The translations under genes were made by a program, and so were the position numbers. Source: Thermohalobaculum sp039816045 (GTDB lineage Bacteria; Pseudomonadota; Alphaproteobacteria; Rhodobacterales; Rhodobacteraceae). Taken from it: DNA of 64,000 nucleotides. The stretch spans positions 1 to 64,000 of the forward strand of contig JBCBYB010000012.1 in the NCBI GenBank assembly GCA_039816045.1. Reading direction: 5' to 3'. Shown piece after piece: positions 1 through 8,289 of the stretch (positions are counted from its first letter, which is position 1; every line of letters starts with the position of its first letter). The notes below the pieces were generated by a model. It did not search any database, was not told the origin of the DNA, and saw nothing but the letters and a program-made list of their open reading frames with translations.

Positions 1-58
1 CCCCCTCAACGGCAGCAAGAACACGGATGCGGAGATCAACGGAAAGCGCTTTCGACAT
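1..58 (-). CDS. IS630-family transposase, N-terminal fragment (cut by window edge)
   Basis: Reading leftward out of the window from an ATG at 58, the first 19 codons give MSKALSVDLRIRVLAAVEG. This resembles the start of the helix-turn-helix domain of IS630-type transposases, which commonly begin with a variant of AKALSVDLRERVVAA. A strong GAGGAGG ribosome-binding site lies about 9 bases upstream (66-75 on the minus strand). The rest of the element lies outside the window. Its upstream end, probably including the terminal inverted repeat, should fall within roughly 59-130, where a GGGATTCCC palindrome is visible. The family call rests on only 19 residues and on recall of the family, so it is provisional. 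Confidence 0.6.
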   Translation of the reverse strand, partial: MSKALSVDLRIRVLAAVEG

Positions 59-132
59 GCCCGCCGGCCTCCTCCTCAGGTAGACAGTTTGAATCAGACC
101 ACGCGCCCGATGGGAATCCCAATTCGATTCAA

Positions 133-372
133 TCAGCTCGGCTCGCGCTCTAGAAGCTGGTTGCGGGAGTGATCTAGGTCGTCACTAGGTGCGACGAGTT
201 GCTGGCGCGGATCGGGGCCGGCTTCGCCGTTGAAGCGCTGATGCAGACCGGCCCGGCGCAACTCCTGCGTCAGCGCCCGCCGTTCGGCGAGATGCGTCTC
301 GATCAGTGTCTGTTGCTCATCCCGGTCACGTTTCCGGGCGGCGTTTGTGGCGATCTTGCAGTTGCGTAACAC
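133..372 (-). CDS. Hypothetical protein, probable gene remnant next to an IS element
   Basis: This 79-codon ORF encodes a very charged, helical peptide rich in Arg, Glu and Gln (for example RKRDRDEQQTLIETHLAERR) and ends just inside the presumed insertion-sequence boundary. Similar Arg/Glu coiled segments occur in the C-terminal parts of relaxases and conjugation proteins, but nothing here is diagnostic. No convincing ribosome-binding site precedes the ATG. The most likely reading is a 3' or internal piece of a gene broken by the neighbouring IS630-type element. It may also be non-coding. The stretch 373-450 between it and the next gene shows nothing recognisable. Confidence 0.3.
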   Translation of the reverse strand: MLRNCKIATNAARKRDRDEQQTLIETHLAERRALTQELRRAGLHQRFNGEAGPDPRQQLVAPSDDLDHSRNQLLEREPS

Positions 373-450
373 TCGGTTATGCGAAGCCGCGCGGTGTCCC
401 GGTTCAAGACATCGCCTTGGACCTCTCGTTGATCGGGTGGGTCGTCTGGC

Positions 451-828
451 TCAGCCGATCTTCGTCCGCCCGAGTAGCCGCAGTGTCAGGTTCCGCCCGG
501 CACGCAGCACCGGATAGCTAACGCGCGCCACCCAGCCAGAACGGAAGAGCAGGGCCGACAACCGGTTGAACACGCCCGATCCGGTCGAGAGCAGGGCCAG
601 CCGGTTCAGGCAGTCGGCGCCGTGGTAGTCCTGCCCGTCGAGGTGCAGCACCATCCCCTCGTCGAGATCGAACCCCAGAGCGCGCGCGCGCTCCACCTCC
701 GGCCCGCCGTCGCGCGCGTTGATGAGGGCAACCGGTCCCACTGCCTCCCGAAGCCGGGTGAAGCCAACATAGGAGGCGCAGAATGGGCACTCTCCGTCAT
801 AGAGGATGTGGTTCTTGAGCTCAGCCAT
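451..828 (-). CDS. DCC-family (DUF393) thiol-disulfide oxidoreductase-like protein
   Basis: This 125-residue protein has the family signature near its N-terminus: ILYDGECPFCASYVGF, with the D-G-E-C-P-F-C core of the DCC1/YuxK (DUF393) family. The two cysteines form a CxxC pair expected to act as a redox site, although substrates are generally unknown for this family. The length fits a complete single-domain member. The start codon overlaps the end of the upstream agmatinase gene by 8 bases, so the two are almost certainly co-transcribed and translationally coupled. There is no signal peptide, so the protein is cytoplasmic. The family assignment is strong; the physiological role is not known. 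Confidence 0.85.
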   Translation of the reverse strand: MAELKNHILYDGECPFCASYVGFTRLREAVGPVALINARDGGPEVERARALGFDLDEGMVLHLDGQDYHGADCLNRLALLSTGSGVFNRLSALLFRSGWVARVSYPVLRAGRNLTLRLLGRTKIG

Positions 829-1783
829 CGCGCCCGGCAGCCATCGCGCAGAGCAGTTCGAACATAATGTTCGCGCCGTTCAGCGAGGTGATCTGGCCGA
901 CATCGAAGGGGGGCGCGACCTCGACCATATCCGCGCCGCGGATGTCGAGCCCGGCAAGGCGCCGGATCATGCCCTGCGCCTCCCGCATGGTCAGGCCGCC
1001 AGCCTCTGGCGTGCCGGTGCCGGGCGCGAAGACCGGGTCGAGGCTGTCGATGTCGAAGCTCACATAGCAGGGCCGGTCACCCACCAGAGCCACCGCCTCG
1101 TCGATACAGGCGCGCCAACCGCGCTCCTCGATCTCCTCGATCAGCATCACGCGCATGCCGCTGTCATAGGAGAACTTCCACATCTCCATGGTGTGGACCG
1201 AGCCGCGAATGCCGATCTGGGCGACCCGCGTCGGATCCAGCAGCCCTTCGTCCACCGCGATCTTGAACGGCGCTCCGTGGTGGAAGCGGCTGCCCATATA
1301 GCCGTCACCCGTATCCGCATGGGCGTCGATATGGATCATGGCGAGCGGGCCATCCTTGGCGATTGCGCGCAGGATCGGCAGGCTAATCGAGTGGTCGCCG
1401 CCGCAGGTCAACGGCCGGATCCCGGCGGCATGGGCGCGGGCGAAGAAAGCCTCGATCTCCTTATGCGCGCCTTCGAGCTCATAGGGTTTCTGCACCCAGG
1501 CGTCGCCGATATCAGCGCAGCGTGCGGCCTCGAAAGGGCTGACCCCGGTCGCCTGATTCATCCGGCGGATAAAAGAAGACATGTTGCGCACTTCGCGCGG
1601 GCCATGCCGGGTGCCGGTGCGGTTCGTGACGCCGCCGTCGAAGGGGACGCCCGCAACCCCGATCTCGGGCGGGTCGGTCTCGAAGTCCTCGCGATAGGGC
1701 AGGCGGAAGAAGCTCGCGATCCCGGTATAGCGCGGGCGCTGCATCGGGTCGGTGTAGTTCAGGCTGTCGTTGTCGTCGGTCAT
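821..1783 (-). CDS. speB: Agmatinase / ureohydrolase family protein
   Basis: A 320-residue manganese ureohydrolase of the arginase family. The metal-ligand motifs are intact and in order: GGDHS (residues 128-132), DAHADTGD (153-160) and SFDIDSLDP (242-250). Family enzymes hydrolyse agmatine to putrescine and urea, or act on guanidinobutyrate, guanidinopropionate or related guanidines. The sequence alone does not settle the substrate, so speB is the default name. The ATG at 1783 is preferred over an upstream in-frame start at 1855, because a G-rich stretch sits just before it and family homology begins here. The gene overlaps the following DUF393 gene and probably forms a two-gene operon. Confidence 0.88.
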   Translation of the reverse strand: MTDDNDSLNYTDPMQRPRYTGIASFFRLPYREDFETDPPEIGVAGVPFDGGVTNRTGTRHGPREVRNMSSFIRRMNQATGVSPFEAARCADIGDAWVQKPYELEGAHKEIEAFFARAHAAGIRPLTCGGDHSISLPILRAIAKDGPLAMIHIDAHADTGDGYMGSRFHHGAPFKIAVDEGLLDPTRVAQIGIRGSVHTMEMWKFSYDSGMRVMLIEEIEERGWRACIDEAVALVGDRPCYVSFDIDSLDPVFAPGTGTPEAGGLTMREAQGMIRRLAGLDIRGADMVEVAPPFDVGQITSLNGANIMFELLCAMAAGRDG

Positions 1784-1920
1784 CGGGCCCCCGCAATTGT
1801 CCGCTGCATCCTTGCCGAGGCGGCGGCCGGCGGCAACCCCGTTCGGTACGCGCATCCGCCATGCATGTCAGCGGATGCGAGCAAGGGCGCGAGACTTGAG
1901 CGCGAGACCGCGGCGATCGC

Positions 1921-2670
1921 TCAGACGGCTGCGAGGACTGCCTTCATCGTCTTTACGATCTCATTGATCTTGCCGGGAACTTCTTCATCGGTCCCAGGAA
2001 TGCCACTGTCGACCAACAGCCCTTTGAGCGACCGTTCTTCGGAAGCCAGCCCAAGCATCTTGGCGTCCGATTGCACAGCGCCCCATAGGCCATGGACCCG
2101 CGTCGTCAGAAACGGGCCGGTGTAATCGTTCACCGTCTTGATGGTGCCGATGCCGTGGAGCAAACCGGCGATCCGCTTCTTGATCTGGGCCGATGCCGCT
2201 GCGATCTCTCGCTTCTTGTCGTCGCGCAGTATCCTGCACTCGCCTTGCACGCGGTTGTCGAAGCTGCGCGGGCCCACCGTGTCGGTGAATTCGGTGATCT
2301 CCCGGATCACGGCGTCGAGATGCTGGAGCGATCCCTTTGGGATGGCTTTGTTTTTCGCCCAAACCTTTTTTGTCTCGTCTGCCTTCTTTCCGGCTGTGGC
2401 GAGGGCCGGGAGCAAATGTTTTCGTATCGAGGTCTCATAATATCGCGACGCTGTGCGCTGGATCTCCACGAGATCGTTCAGCGTGACCGAGGTTTCAGCC
2501 TTCTGCCTGACGTCAAACTCGGCCCAGTCAACCTTGTCGTAGGCCGCTTTGCACGCGTCGAGGGCCTTGCCAATCCCGGTCTTGCCGGTGATCTTCGATA
2601 CCACGCCTTTCTTCTTCTGCCAGCTTTTGTCTGTGAGGAGGGGCGGGTAATCTGGTGCCATGTCAGACAT
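1921..2670 (-). CDS. Hypothetical lysine-rich helical protein (orphan 1)
   Basis: A 249-residue protein of unrecognised family. It has no signal peptide or membrane segment, is rich in Lys and Ala, and is predicted by eye to be mostly alpha-helical. A GGAG site 8 bases before the ATG at 2670 supports the start. Its N-terminus (KSWQKKKGVVSKITGK then LDACKAAYDK) resembles the start of the orphan at 24571-25173 (RWQTERDKAGVSKG then LDKFHKAYAK), sharing spaced W-Q, G-V-x-K, L-D and A-Y-x-K positions. Two further proteins of similar size and composition lie at 15565-17081. The gene stands alone between speB and dnaE. Function unknown; a structural or scaffold role, or an effector, are both possible. 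Confidence 0.8.
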   Translation of the reverse strand: MSDMAPDYPPLLTDKSWQKKKGVVSKITGKTGIGKALDACKAAYDKVDWAEFDVRQKAETSVTLNDLVEIQRTASRYYETSIRKHLLPALATAGKKADETKKVWAKNKAIPKGSLQHLDAVIREITEFTDTVGPRSFDNRVQGECRILRDDKKREIAAASAQIKKRIAGLLHGIGTIKTVNDYTGPFLTTRVHGLWGAVQSDAKMLGLASEERSLKGLLVDSGIPGTDEEVPGKINEIVKTMKAVLAAV

Positions 2671-2846
2671 CGTTCTTCTCCAATTTCTTTCCGGCTTTTG
2701 CCAATTTGCGCAGGATAATTGCCTGCTGGCCGAGACATGGTCGCCGACCTTTGCGTTTTGAAATCACCTTGCATCACGCGGTCGAGATGCTCAGTGAGCA
2801 CCGGGCAGGGGTGGAGGGGAGGCCATTCGATCGATAGTGTCACTCC

Positions 2847-5800
2847 ATGAGCGATCCGCGATTCCTTCACCTCCGCTTGCACTCCGCCTATTCGCTGCTC
2901 GAAGGGGCGATCCACGTCAAACGGCTTGCGGCCTTGGCGGCTGACGCCGGCATGCCCGCCATAGGGCTCACGGACCGGGGCAATCTTTTTGGCGCGCTCG
3001 AGTTCTCGGAGACCTGTGCCAAGGGCGGCATCCAACCGGTTCTCGGCCTGACGCTCGCGGTGATGCATGCGCCGCCCGCGCCGGGGGACCGAATGGGGCC
3101 GGTCGCGCCGCTGGTGCTCTTTGCCAAGGACGCCGAGGGCTGGGGCAATCTGATGGCGCTCACCTCGGCGGCCTATCTTGAGAGCGACCGCGGGCTCGAG
3201 CCCCATGTGCCGCTCACGCGGGTCGCGGATCATGCGGGCGGGCTGATTTGCCTAACCGGCGGAGCGGCGGGGGCCCTGGCTCAGCTTTCCGGCAAGCCCG
3301 AGGTCGCAGATACGCTGGCCGGGCGCTTGGCCGATATGTTCGGCGACCGGCTTTATGTGGAGCTGCAGCGCCATGGGGCCGAGGGTCCAACCGAGGCGGA
3401 GGCTGCCGCCGAGCCCGTGCTGCTCGACATCGCCTATGCCCGCGGACTGCCCATTGTGGCGACGAACTCGGTGCTGTTCGAAACGCCAGCGATGGACGAG
3501 GCCCATGACGCGCTCCTCTGCATCGGGGCAGGGCGCTATGTGAACGAGCCGGACCGGCCGCGGCTGACACCCGAGCACCATTTCAAAAGCGCCGACGCGA
3601 TGGCCGCGCGCTTTGCCGATCTGCCCGAGGCGCTGGCCAACACCGTCGAGATCGCACGCCGCTGCGCTGTCCGTCCGCGCACCCATCCGCCAATCTTGCC
3701 GCGCTTTGCCGAGGATGAGGTCGAGGAGCTGCGCCGCCAATCGCGCGAGGGGCTTGCGGCCCGCCTTGCCGTGATCCCCCTTGCGGCCCCGGTCGAGGAG
3801 TACGAAGCCCGCCTCGAATTCGAACTCAGCATCATCGAGAAGATGGGCTTTCCCGGCTATTTCCTGATCGTCGCCGACTTCATCAAATGGGCGAAGGGGC
3901 AGGGGATCCCGGTGGGTCCCGGGCGTGGCTCGGGGGCCGGGTCGCTCGTCGCCTATGCCTTGACCATCACGGATCTCGATCCCCTCCGCTACGGTCTGCT
4001 GTTCGAGCGCTTCCTCAATCCCGAGCGCGTTTCGATGCCGGATTTCGACATCGATTTCTGCCAGGACCGGCGCGAGGAGGTGATCCAGTATGTCCAGGAG
4101 AAGTACGGCCGGGTCCGGGTCGCGCAGATCATCACCTTCGGCGCGCTGCTCTCCAAGGCTGCCGTACGCGACGTCGCCCGCGTGCTGCAGCTCCCCTTCG
4201 CCGTGGGCGACCGACTGTCGAAGCTGATCCCGGTGGAGGGCGTAAAACCCGTCTCCATCGGCAAGGCCCGCAAGGATGAGCCGCGGATCGAGGAGGAGGC
4301 GCGCCGCTCGGAGACCGTGGGCACGCTGCTCGACATTGCCGAGAAGATCGAGGGGCTCTACCGCAACGCCTCCACCCATGCGGCAGGCGTGGTGATCGGG
4401 GACCGCCCGTTGACGGAGCTCGTGCCGCTCTACCAGGATCCGAAATCCGACATGCCCGCGACCCAATACAACATGAAATGGGTCGAGCCTGCGGGGCTGG
4501 TGAAGTTCGATTTCCTCGGGCTGAAGACCCTGACGACCGTCCAGAACGCCCTGGATCTGCTTCGGCTGCGGGAGGTCGAGGTCGATATCGACCGCATCCC
4601 GCTCGACGACGGGCCGACCTATGAGCTCTATAGCCGCGCCGATACCGTGGGCGTCTTCCAGGTGGAGAGTGCCGGCATGCGCGACGCGCTGCGCCAGCTC
4701 CGCCCGACCTGCATCGAGGACATCGTGGCGCTGGTCGCGCTCTACCGCCCCGGCCCGATGGAGAACATCCCCACCTATTGCAACGTGAAGAACGGTCGCG
4801 AGAAACGCCAGGGCATCCACCCTCTGATCGACCCGCTGCTCGACGAGACCCAAGGGATCATCGTCTATCAGGAGCAGGTGATGGAGATCGCCCGCAAGAT
4901 GGCGGGCTACAGCCTTGGCGGCGCCGACATGCTCCGCCGCGCCATGGGCAAGAAGATCCAGGCGGCGATGGATGCGGAGAAGCCGAAGTTCCTGGCCGGT
5001 GCCGCCGAGAACGGAGTGGACAAGGCCAAGGCCCAGGAGGTCTGGGACCTGCTGGATAAGTTCGCCAACTACGGTTTCAACAAATCCCACGCCGCGGCCT
5101 ATGCGGTGGTGAGCTACCAGACCGCCTGGCTGAAGGCGAACCACCCCGTAGAGTTCATGGCCGCCACCATGAACCTCGACATCCACCTCACGGACAAGCT
5201 CCAGGGCTTCGTGGATGAATGCCGGCGCATGGAGATTCCGGTCGCAGCCCCTTGCGTCAACCGCAGCCGCGCGACGTTCACGGTGGAGGAGGGTCGCATC
5301 CTTTATGCGCTCGGGGCGCTGAAGGGGGTCGGCGTTGAGGCGATGCGGCTGATCACCGAGGCGCGGCAGGCCGGGGGCGCGTTCTCCGATCTTGCCGATT
5401 TCGCGAGCCGTGTGGATCTGAAGGCGATCGGCAAGCGGGCGCTCGAGATGCTGGCGCGGGCAGGCGCCTTCGATGCGCTTGAGGCGAACCGCGCGCGGGT
5501 CTTTGCAGCGCTTGATCGGCTCGTGGCCTATTCCGCGGCGGCGATGGAGGATCGTGGGTCGTCCCAGGGCGGTCTGTTCGGGGCTGCGGAGGCTCTTCCG
5601 CCGCCGCGCTTGCCCGAAGTCGAGGACTGGACCCCGAATGAGCGGCTCGCTGAGGAGCAGGGGGCCGTAGGTTTTTACCTCTCGGGCCACCCGCTCGACG
5701 ATTATGAGGGGGCGCTCCGGCGCAAGAGCGTGCTCACCCATGCGGAGTATCTGGCAGGGCGCGCGCGCACCGGAGGACGCGGCAAGATCGCGGGCACGCT

Positions 5801-6278
5801 TGGGGCGGTGCAGAACCGCAAGTCCGCGCGCGGGACACGGTTTGCCTACTTGCAGTTCTCTGACCGCACGGGCGTCTATGAGGTCATGGCGTTCTCCGAT
5901 GTGCTGGCGGCCCATGAGGAGATGCTGGTCGTCGGCGCGAGCCTTGTGCTGACCGTCGAGTCGGATCTCGATGAGGAGCAGCCCCGCCTGATGCTGCGTG
6001 AGGTGCGGATGGTCGACGAGGTGGTGGCCGATGCCGCGCCCGCCGGGCTCCGGCTCTTTGTCGAGGAGGCGTCGGCGCTGCCCTCCATCGCGCGGCGGCT
6101 GGAGACCGGGGCCACGCTCGGCCGGCGCCAAGCGCGGGGGCCGATCGAGTTGGTGCTGCCGATGCCGGAGAGCGGATCGGAGGCGGTGGTCCTCCTACCG
6201 GGCCAGCACCCCGTGAGCCCCGAGATGCGGGGCGCTCTGAAAGCCGCCCCTGGGGTCGCCCACGTGGAAGAGTTCTAG
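2847..6278 (+). CDS. dnaE: DNA polymerase III alpha subunit
   Basis: A 1143-residue replicative polymerase catalytic subunit. The N-terminal PHP domain (about residues 1-275) opens with HSAYSLLEGA. The polymerase core carries PGRGSGAGSLVAY near residue 357, the catalytic aspartates in PDFDIDFCQDRRE near 398, and the third aspartate in LVKFDFLGLKTL near 551. The tandem helix-hairpin-helix region and an OB-fold (GKIAGTLGAVQNRKS, about residue 980) follow, then the tau-binding tail. Length and domain order match the housekeeping DnaE rather than the shorter, error-prone DnaE2/ImuC, and no imuA/imuB genes are adjacent. The ATG at 2847 lacks an obvious Shine-Dalgarno, but the conserved start MSDPRFLHLRLHSAYS supports it. 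Confidence 0.97.
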   Translation: MSDPRFLHLRLHSAYSLLEGAIHVKRLAALAADAGMPAIGLTDRGNLFGALEFSETCAKGGIQPVLGLTLAVMHAPPAPGDRMGPVAPLVLFAKDAEGWGNLMALTSAAYLESDRGLEPHVPLTRVADHAGGLICLTGGAAGALAQLSGKPEVADTLAGRLADMFGDRLYVELQRHGAEGPTEAEAAAEPVLLDIAYARGLPIVATNSVLFETPAMDEAHDALLCIGAGRYVNEPDRPRLTPEHHFKSADAMAARFADLPEALANTVEIARRCAVRPRTHPPILPRFAEDEVEELRRQSREGLAARLAVIPLAAPVEEYEARLEFELSIIEKMGFPGYFLIVADFIKWAKGQGIPVGPGRGSGAGSLVAYALTITDLDPLRYGLLFERFLNPERVSMPDFDIDFCQDRREEVIQYVQEKYGRVRVAQIITFGALLSKAAVRDVARVLQLPFAVGDRLSKLIPVEGVKPVSIGKARKDEPRIEEEARRSETVGTLLDIAEKIEGLYRNASTHAAGVVIGDRPLTELVPLYQDPKSDMPATQYNMKWVEPAGLVKFDFLGLKTLTTVQNALDLLRLREVEVDIDRIPLDDGPTYELYSRADTVGVFQVESAGMRDALRQLRPTCIEDIVALVALYRPGPMENIPTYCNVKNGREKRQGIHPLIDPLLDETQGIIVYQEQVMEIARKMAGYSLGGADMLRRAMGKKIQAAMDAEKPKFLAGAAENGVDKAKAQEVWDLLDKFANYGFNKSHAAAYAVVSYQTAWLKANHPVEFMAATMNLDIHLTDKLQGFVDECRRMEIPVAAPCVNRSRATFTVEEGRILYALGALKGVGVEAMRLITEARQAGGAFSDLADFASRVDLKAIGKRALEMLARAGAFDALEANRARVFAALDRLVAYSAAAMEDRGSSQGGLFGAAEALPPPRLPEVEDWTPNERLAEEQGAVGFYLSGHPLDDYEGALRRKSVLTHAEYLAGRARTGGRGKIAGTLGAVQNRKSARGTRFAYLQFSDRTGVYEVMAFSDVLAAHEEMLVVGASLVLTVESDLDEEQPRLMLREVRMVDEVVADAAPAGLRLFVEEASALPSIARRLETGATLGRRQARGPIELVLPMPESGSEAVVLLPGQHPVSPEMRGALKAAPGVAHVEEF

Positions 6279-6299
6279 CCCCCTCAGGCGCGGCACCGG

Positions 6300-6848
6300 T
6301 CAGTCGTCGAAAATCCCCGTGGGTGTGCCATCCACGGTCTCTACATTCTTGCGCCGCCAATAATCGCGCACGCCCTCCGGTCCCATCTCCGCGTAAAAGG
6401 GCTCAAGCTCCGTTTCCCCTCGGCTGCGTTGGAACGCCATCACGGGCACGCCCGTGCCGCAGGAGGTCTGGACCTTATCGATTGCGAGGTCGAACACCTG
6501 CCGGCTGCCCGCAAGCTCTGGAAAATCGGCAATGGCCGCTTCCCAGTCTGGATCGCGGGGATGCAATACGGACGCCTTGCCGTAGACGCGGAGGATCATT
6601 GGATCGCCCTCGAAGGCGCAGAACATCAGGGTCATGCGCCCAGTCTCAGCCACATGGGCCGCCGTCTCGTTCCCGCTGCCGCTGAGGTTCAACCATGTGA
6701 TCCGCTGATCGCTGCGGATGCGCAGCGTATCCATACCCTTGGGCGACAGGTTCACCCTCCCCTCGCGCCCAGCCGTTGCCACAAAGAACATCGGTTGCCA
6801 CTCGATAAAACTGCGCAATGTGGGGTTGAGTTTCTGTCCAATAGCCAT
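6300..6848 (-). CDS. Pyridoxamine 5'-phosphate oxidase family protein
   Basis: A 182-residue flavin split-barrel protein. Recognisable parts are FFVATAGREGRVNLSPKGMD near the N-terminus and RMTLMFCAFEGDPMILRVYG in the second half, typical of the FMN/F420-binding PNPOx-like family whose members are often annotated as general-stress or pyridoxamine oxidase-related proteins. It is probably a flavin-dependent reductase or oxidase, but it is not PdxH itself and the substrate is unknown. The start at 6848 is chosen because a perfect GGGAGGA site precedes it; an upstream in-frame ATG at 6905 lacks one. It converges with dnaE, with only about 20 bases between the stops. Confidence 0.85.
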   Translation of the reverse strand: MAIGQKLNPTLRSFIEWQPMFFVATAGREGRVNLSPKGMDTLRIRSDQRITWLNLSGSGNETAAHVAETGRMTLMFCAFEGDPMILRVYGKASVLHPRDPDWEAAIADFPELAGSRQVFDLAIDKVQTSCGTGVPVMAFQRSRGETELEPFYAEMGPEGVRDYWRRKNVETVDGTPTGIFDD

Positions 6849-7090
6849 GGGTTCCTCCCGCGTTGAAATGAACATAACAGGAACATATCGCCCCGGCAAG
6901 CGCACATGGATTGTTGACGAACTGGCAACGGTCTCGTGATCGGGCTGCGATTGTTTCGTGTGCGGCGGCCCTCCACCTCTCCGTCATCGGACGGCACCAA
7001 GGGCAAAACAGAACAGACCCTCCCGCGGCGCCCTCGACCTGAGCTTGACAAACACCGCGCGGTCCGCGCACAGGAAACGGAGACAGAACC

Positions 7091-7381
7091 ATGAAGAAAG
7101 TCGTCTTTGGCATCACCGCCGCCGCAATCGCCCTCGGCGCCGCTGCCGCCTCGGCTGAGAACGCCGTCCCGCAGGCCCGCGAGCGCCTCGCCGCAGAATT
7201 CGCCAAGCAGGACGTCGCAGACCGGAGCGCCGGTGAGCGTCAGATCACCTCGGGCGCGAGCTTCGGCCTCTTCGACGGGCTGTTCGGTGGCTCGGTCAGC
7301 TTCGGCGCGGCGGATGCGGCCAAGCTGGACGCGAGCAACTCGGCCCGCGGCACCTTCCGCAACGGCGCCTACAACCGGTGA
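7091..7381 (+). CDS. Small secreted protein with Leu-Phe motif
   Basis: A 96-residue protein with a clear Sec signal peptide (KKVVFGITAAAIALGAAAAS, likely cleaved after ASA at about residue 22). The mature region starts with a charged helix (AVPQARERLAAEFAKQD), followed by a Gly/Phe-rich segment SFGLFDGLFGGSVSFG and an Asn/Arg-rich tail. GGAGA lies 7 bases before the ATG. A rho-independent-like hairpin follows the gene at 7421-7447. No family is recognised. Its layout resembles two other small exported proteins in this window, at 27918-28184 and 51003-51269, each with a short helix followed by a Phe/Leu motif. Periplasmic or surface location is inferred. Confidence 0.8.
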   Translation: MKKVVFGITAAAIALGAAAASAENAVPQARERLAAEFAKQDVADRSAGERQITSGASFGLFDGLFGGSVSFGAADAAKLDASNSARGTFRNGAYNR

Positions 7382-7420
7382 CCTCTCACTGACCTCCCTG
7401 CGCCTCGCTTGAGGCAAATC

Positions 7421-7447
7421 GCCCCGCCCGGTGGTCCCGGGTGGGGC
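7421..7447 (+). terminator. Rho-independent terminator-like hairpin
   Basis: An 11-base-pair inverted repeat (GCCCCGCCCGG at 7421-7431 and CCGGGTGGGGC at 7437-7447, one G-T wobble) with a 5-base loop is followed by TTGTTCCTG. It sits 40 bases after the stop of the small secreted protein gene and 50 bases before mce, so it most likely ends the upstream transcript. Confidence 0.65.
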
Positions 7448-7499
7448 TTGTTCCTGTGGCGCCTATCTTTAGGGTCGTGCGAATTCGCAGGAGGACAGA

Positions 7500-7904
7500 A
7501 TGATCGGACGGCTCAACCACGTTGCCATCGCGGTGCCGGATCTGGCGGCAGCGACGGCGCTCTATCGTGACACGCTGGGGGCGACGGTTTCCGCACCGCA
7601 GGCCGAGCCGGATCATGGCGTGACGGTGGTGTTCATCGAGCTGCCGAACACCAAGGTCGAGCTGCTGGAGCCTCTGGGAGAGGGCAGCCCGATTGCAGGC
7701 TTCCTCGCCAAGCAGCCCTCGGGTGGCATCCATCACATCTGCTATGAAGTCGAGGACATCCGTGCCGCCCGGGACAGGCTGACGGAGGGGGGCGCGCGCG
7801 TGCTCGGCGACGGCGAGCCCAAAATCGGCGCCCATGGCAAGCCGGTGTTGTTCCTGCATCCGAAGGACTTCAACGGCACCCTCGTCGAGCTCGAGGAGGT
7901 TTGA
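7500..7904 (+). CDS. mce: Methylmalonyl-CoA epimerase
   Basis: A 134-residue glyoxalase/VOC-fold enzyme that interconverts (S)- and (R)-methylmalonyl-CoA in propionyl-CoA catabolism. Metal-binding positions expected for the family are visible: LNHVAIAVPDL at the N-terminus, VELLEPLGEGSPI in the middle, GGIHHICYEVEDI, and GTLVELEEV at the C-terminus. Length is typical. A perfect AGGAGG precedes the ATG. The next gene (DUF1467) starts one base after its stop, and this mce-DUF1467 pairing is common in Rhodobacteraceae. Confidence 0.93.
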   Translation: MIGRLNHVAIAVPDLAAATALYRDTLGATVSAPQAEPDHGVTVVFIELPNTKVELLEPLGEGSPIAGFLAKQPSGGIHHICYEVEDIRAARDRLTEGGARVLGDGEPKIGAHGKPVLFLHPKDFNGTLVELEEV

Positions 7905-7905
7905 G

Positions 7906-8178
7906 ATGTCGATTACCTCGGGGCTCGTCTTTTACGCCGTTGTCTGGACTCTGGTCTTCTTCATCATCAATCCACTCTGGCAAACGAGTCAGGAAGAGGA
8001 CGGCGAGGTTGTGCCTGGCACGCCTCCGGGTGCGCCGGTCGATCCGATGATCAAGCGCAAAGCCCTGTGGACAACTGTGTGGGCAACGCCGATTTTCGTC
8101 CTCCTGGTGGTGGTCATAGAATTCGGTTTGGTCACGCTCGAGGATTTGAGCTGGATAACTCCGCCGTCTCTGCGCTGA
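7906..8178 (+). CDS. DUF1467 family membrane protein
   Basis: A 90-residue inner-membrane protein with two hydrophobic segments: residues about 5-22 (SGLVFYAVVWTLVFFIINPL) and about 60-78 (TTVWATPIFVLLVVVIEFGL). They are joined by a short acidic and Pro-rich loop. Size and pattern match the DUF1467 family, which is common downstream of mce in alphaproteobacteria and has no assigned function. The GAGGAGG at the end of mce acts as its ribosome-binding site, and one base separates the two genes, so they are co-translated. A hairpin terminator follows at 8217. Confidence 0.85.
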   Translation: MSITSGLVFYAVVWTLVFFIINPLWQTSQEEDGEVVPGTPPGAPVDPMIKRKALWTTVWATPIFVLLVVVIEFGLVTLEDLSWITPPSLR

Positions 8179-8216
8179 CGGTAACGATCGGCCGGATTTT
8201 GCATTCTGCGAAATTT

Positions 8217-8240
8217 GCCACAATCAGTGGTGTGGCTTTT
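8217..8240 (+). terminator. Hairpin terminator after DUF1467 gene
   Basis: The perfect 6-base-pair stem GCCACA / TGTGGC with an 8-base loop is followed by TTTT (8237-8240). It lies between the convergent DUF1467 and nitroreductase genes and probably ends the mce transcript. Confidence 0.5.
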
Positions 8241-8289
8241 GCAAAATGCCACGACCTGTAGCAGGGCTGGCAGGCCCAGGCCACAACGC

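Noticed and set aside
806..2125. 439-codon plus-strand frame opposite speB
   Set aside because: Shadow frame; the ureohydrolase motifs on the minus strand are unambiguous.
3252..6131. 959-codon minus-strand open frame opposite dnaE
   Set aside because: It is a GC-bias shadow of dnaE; the translation is Arg/Gly/Leu/His-rich with no domain, while the plus strand has complete DnaE.
7045..7050. Perfect TTGACA upstream of the secreted protein gene
   Set aside because: No plausible -10 hexamer is found 15-19 bases downstream, so a promoter was not called.
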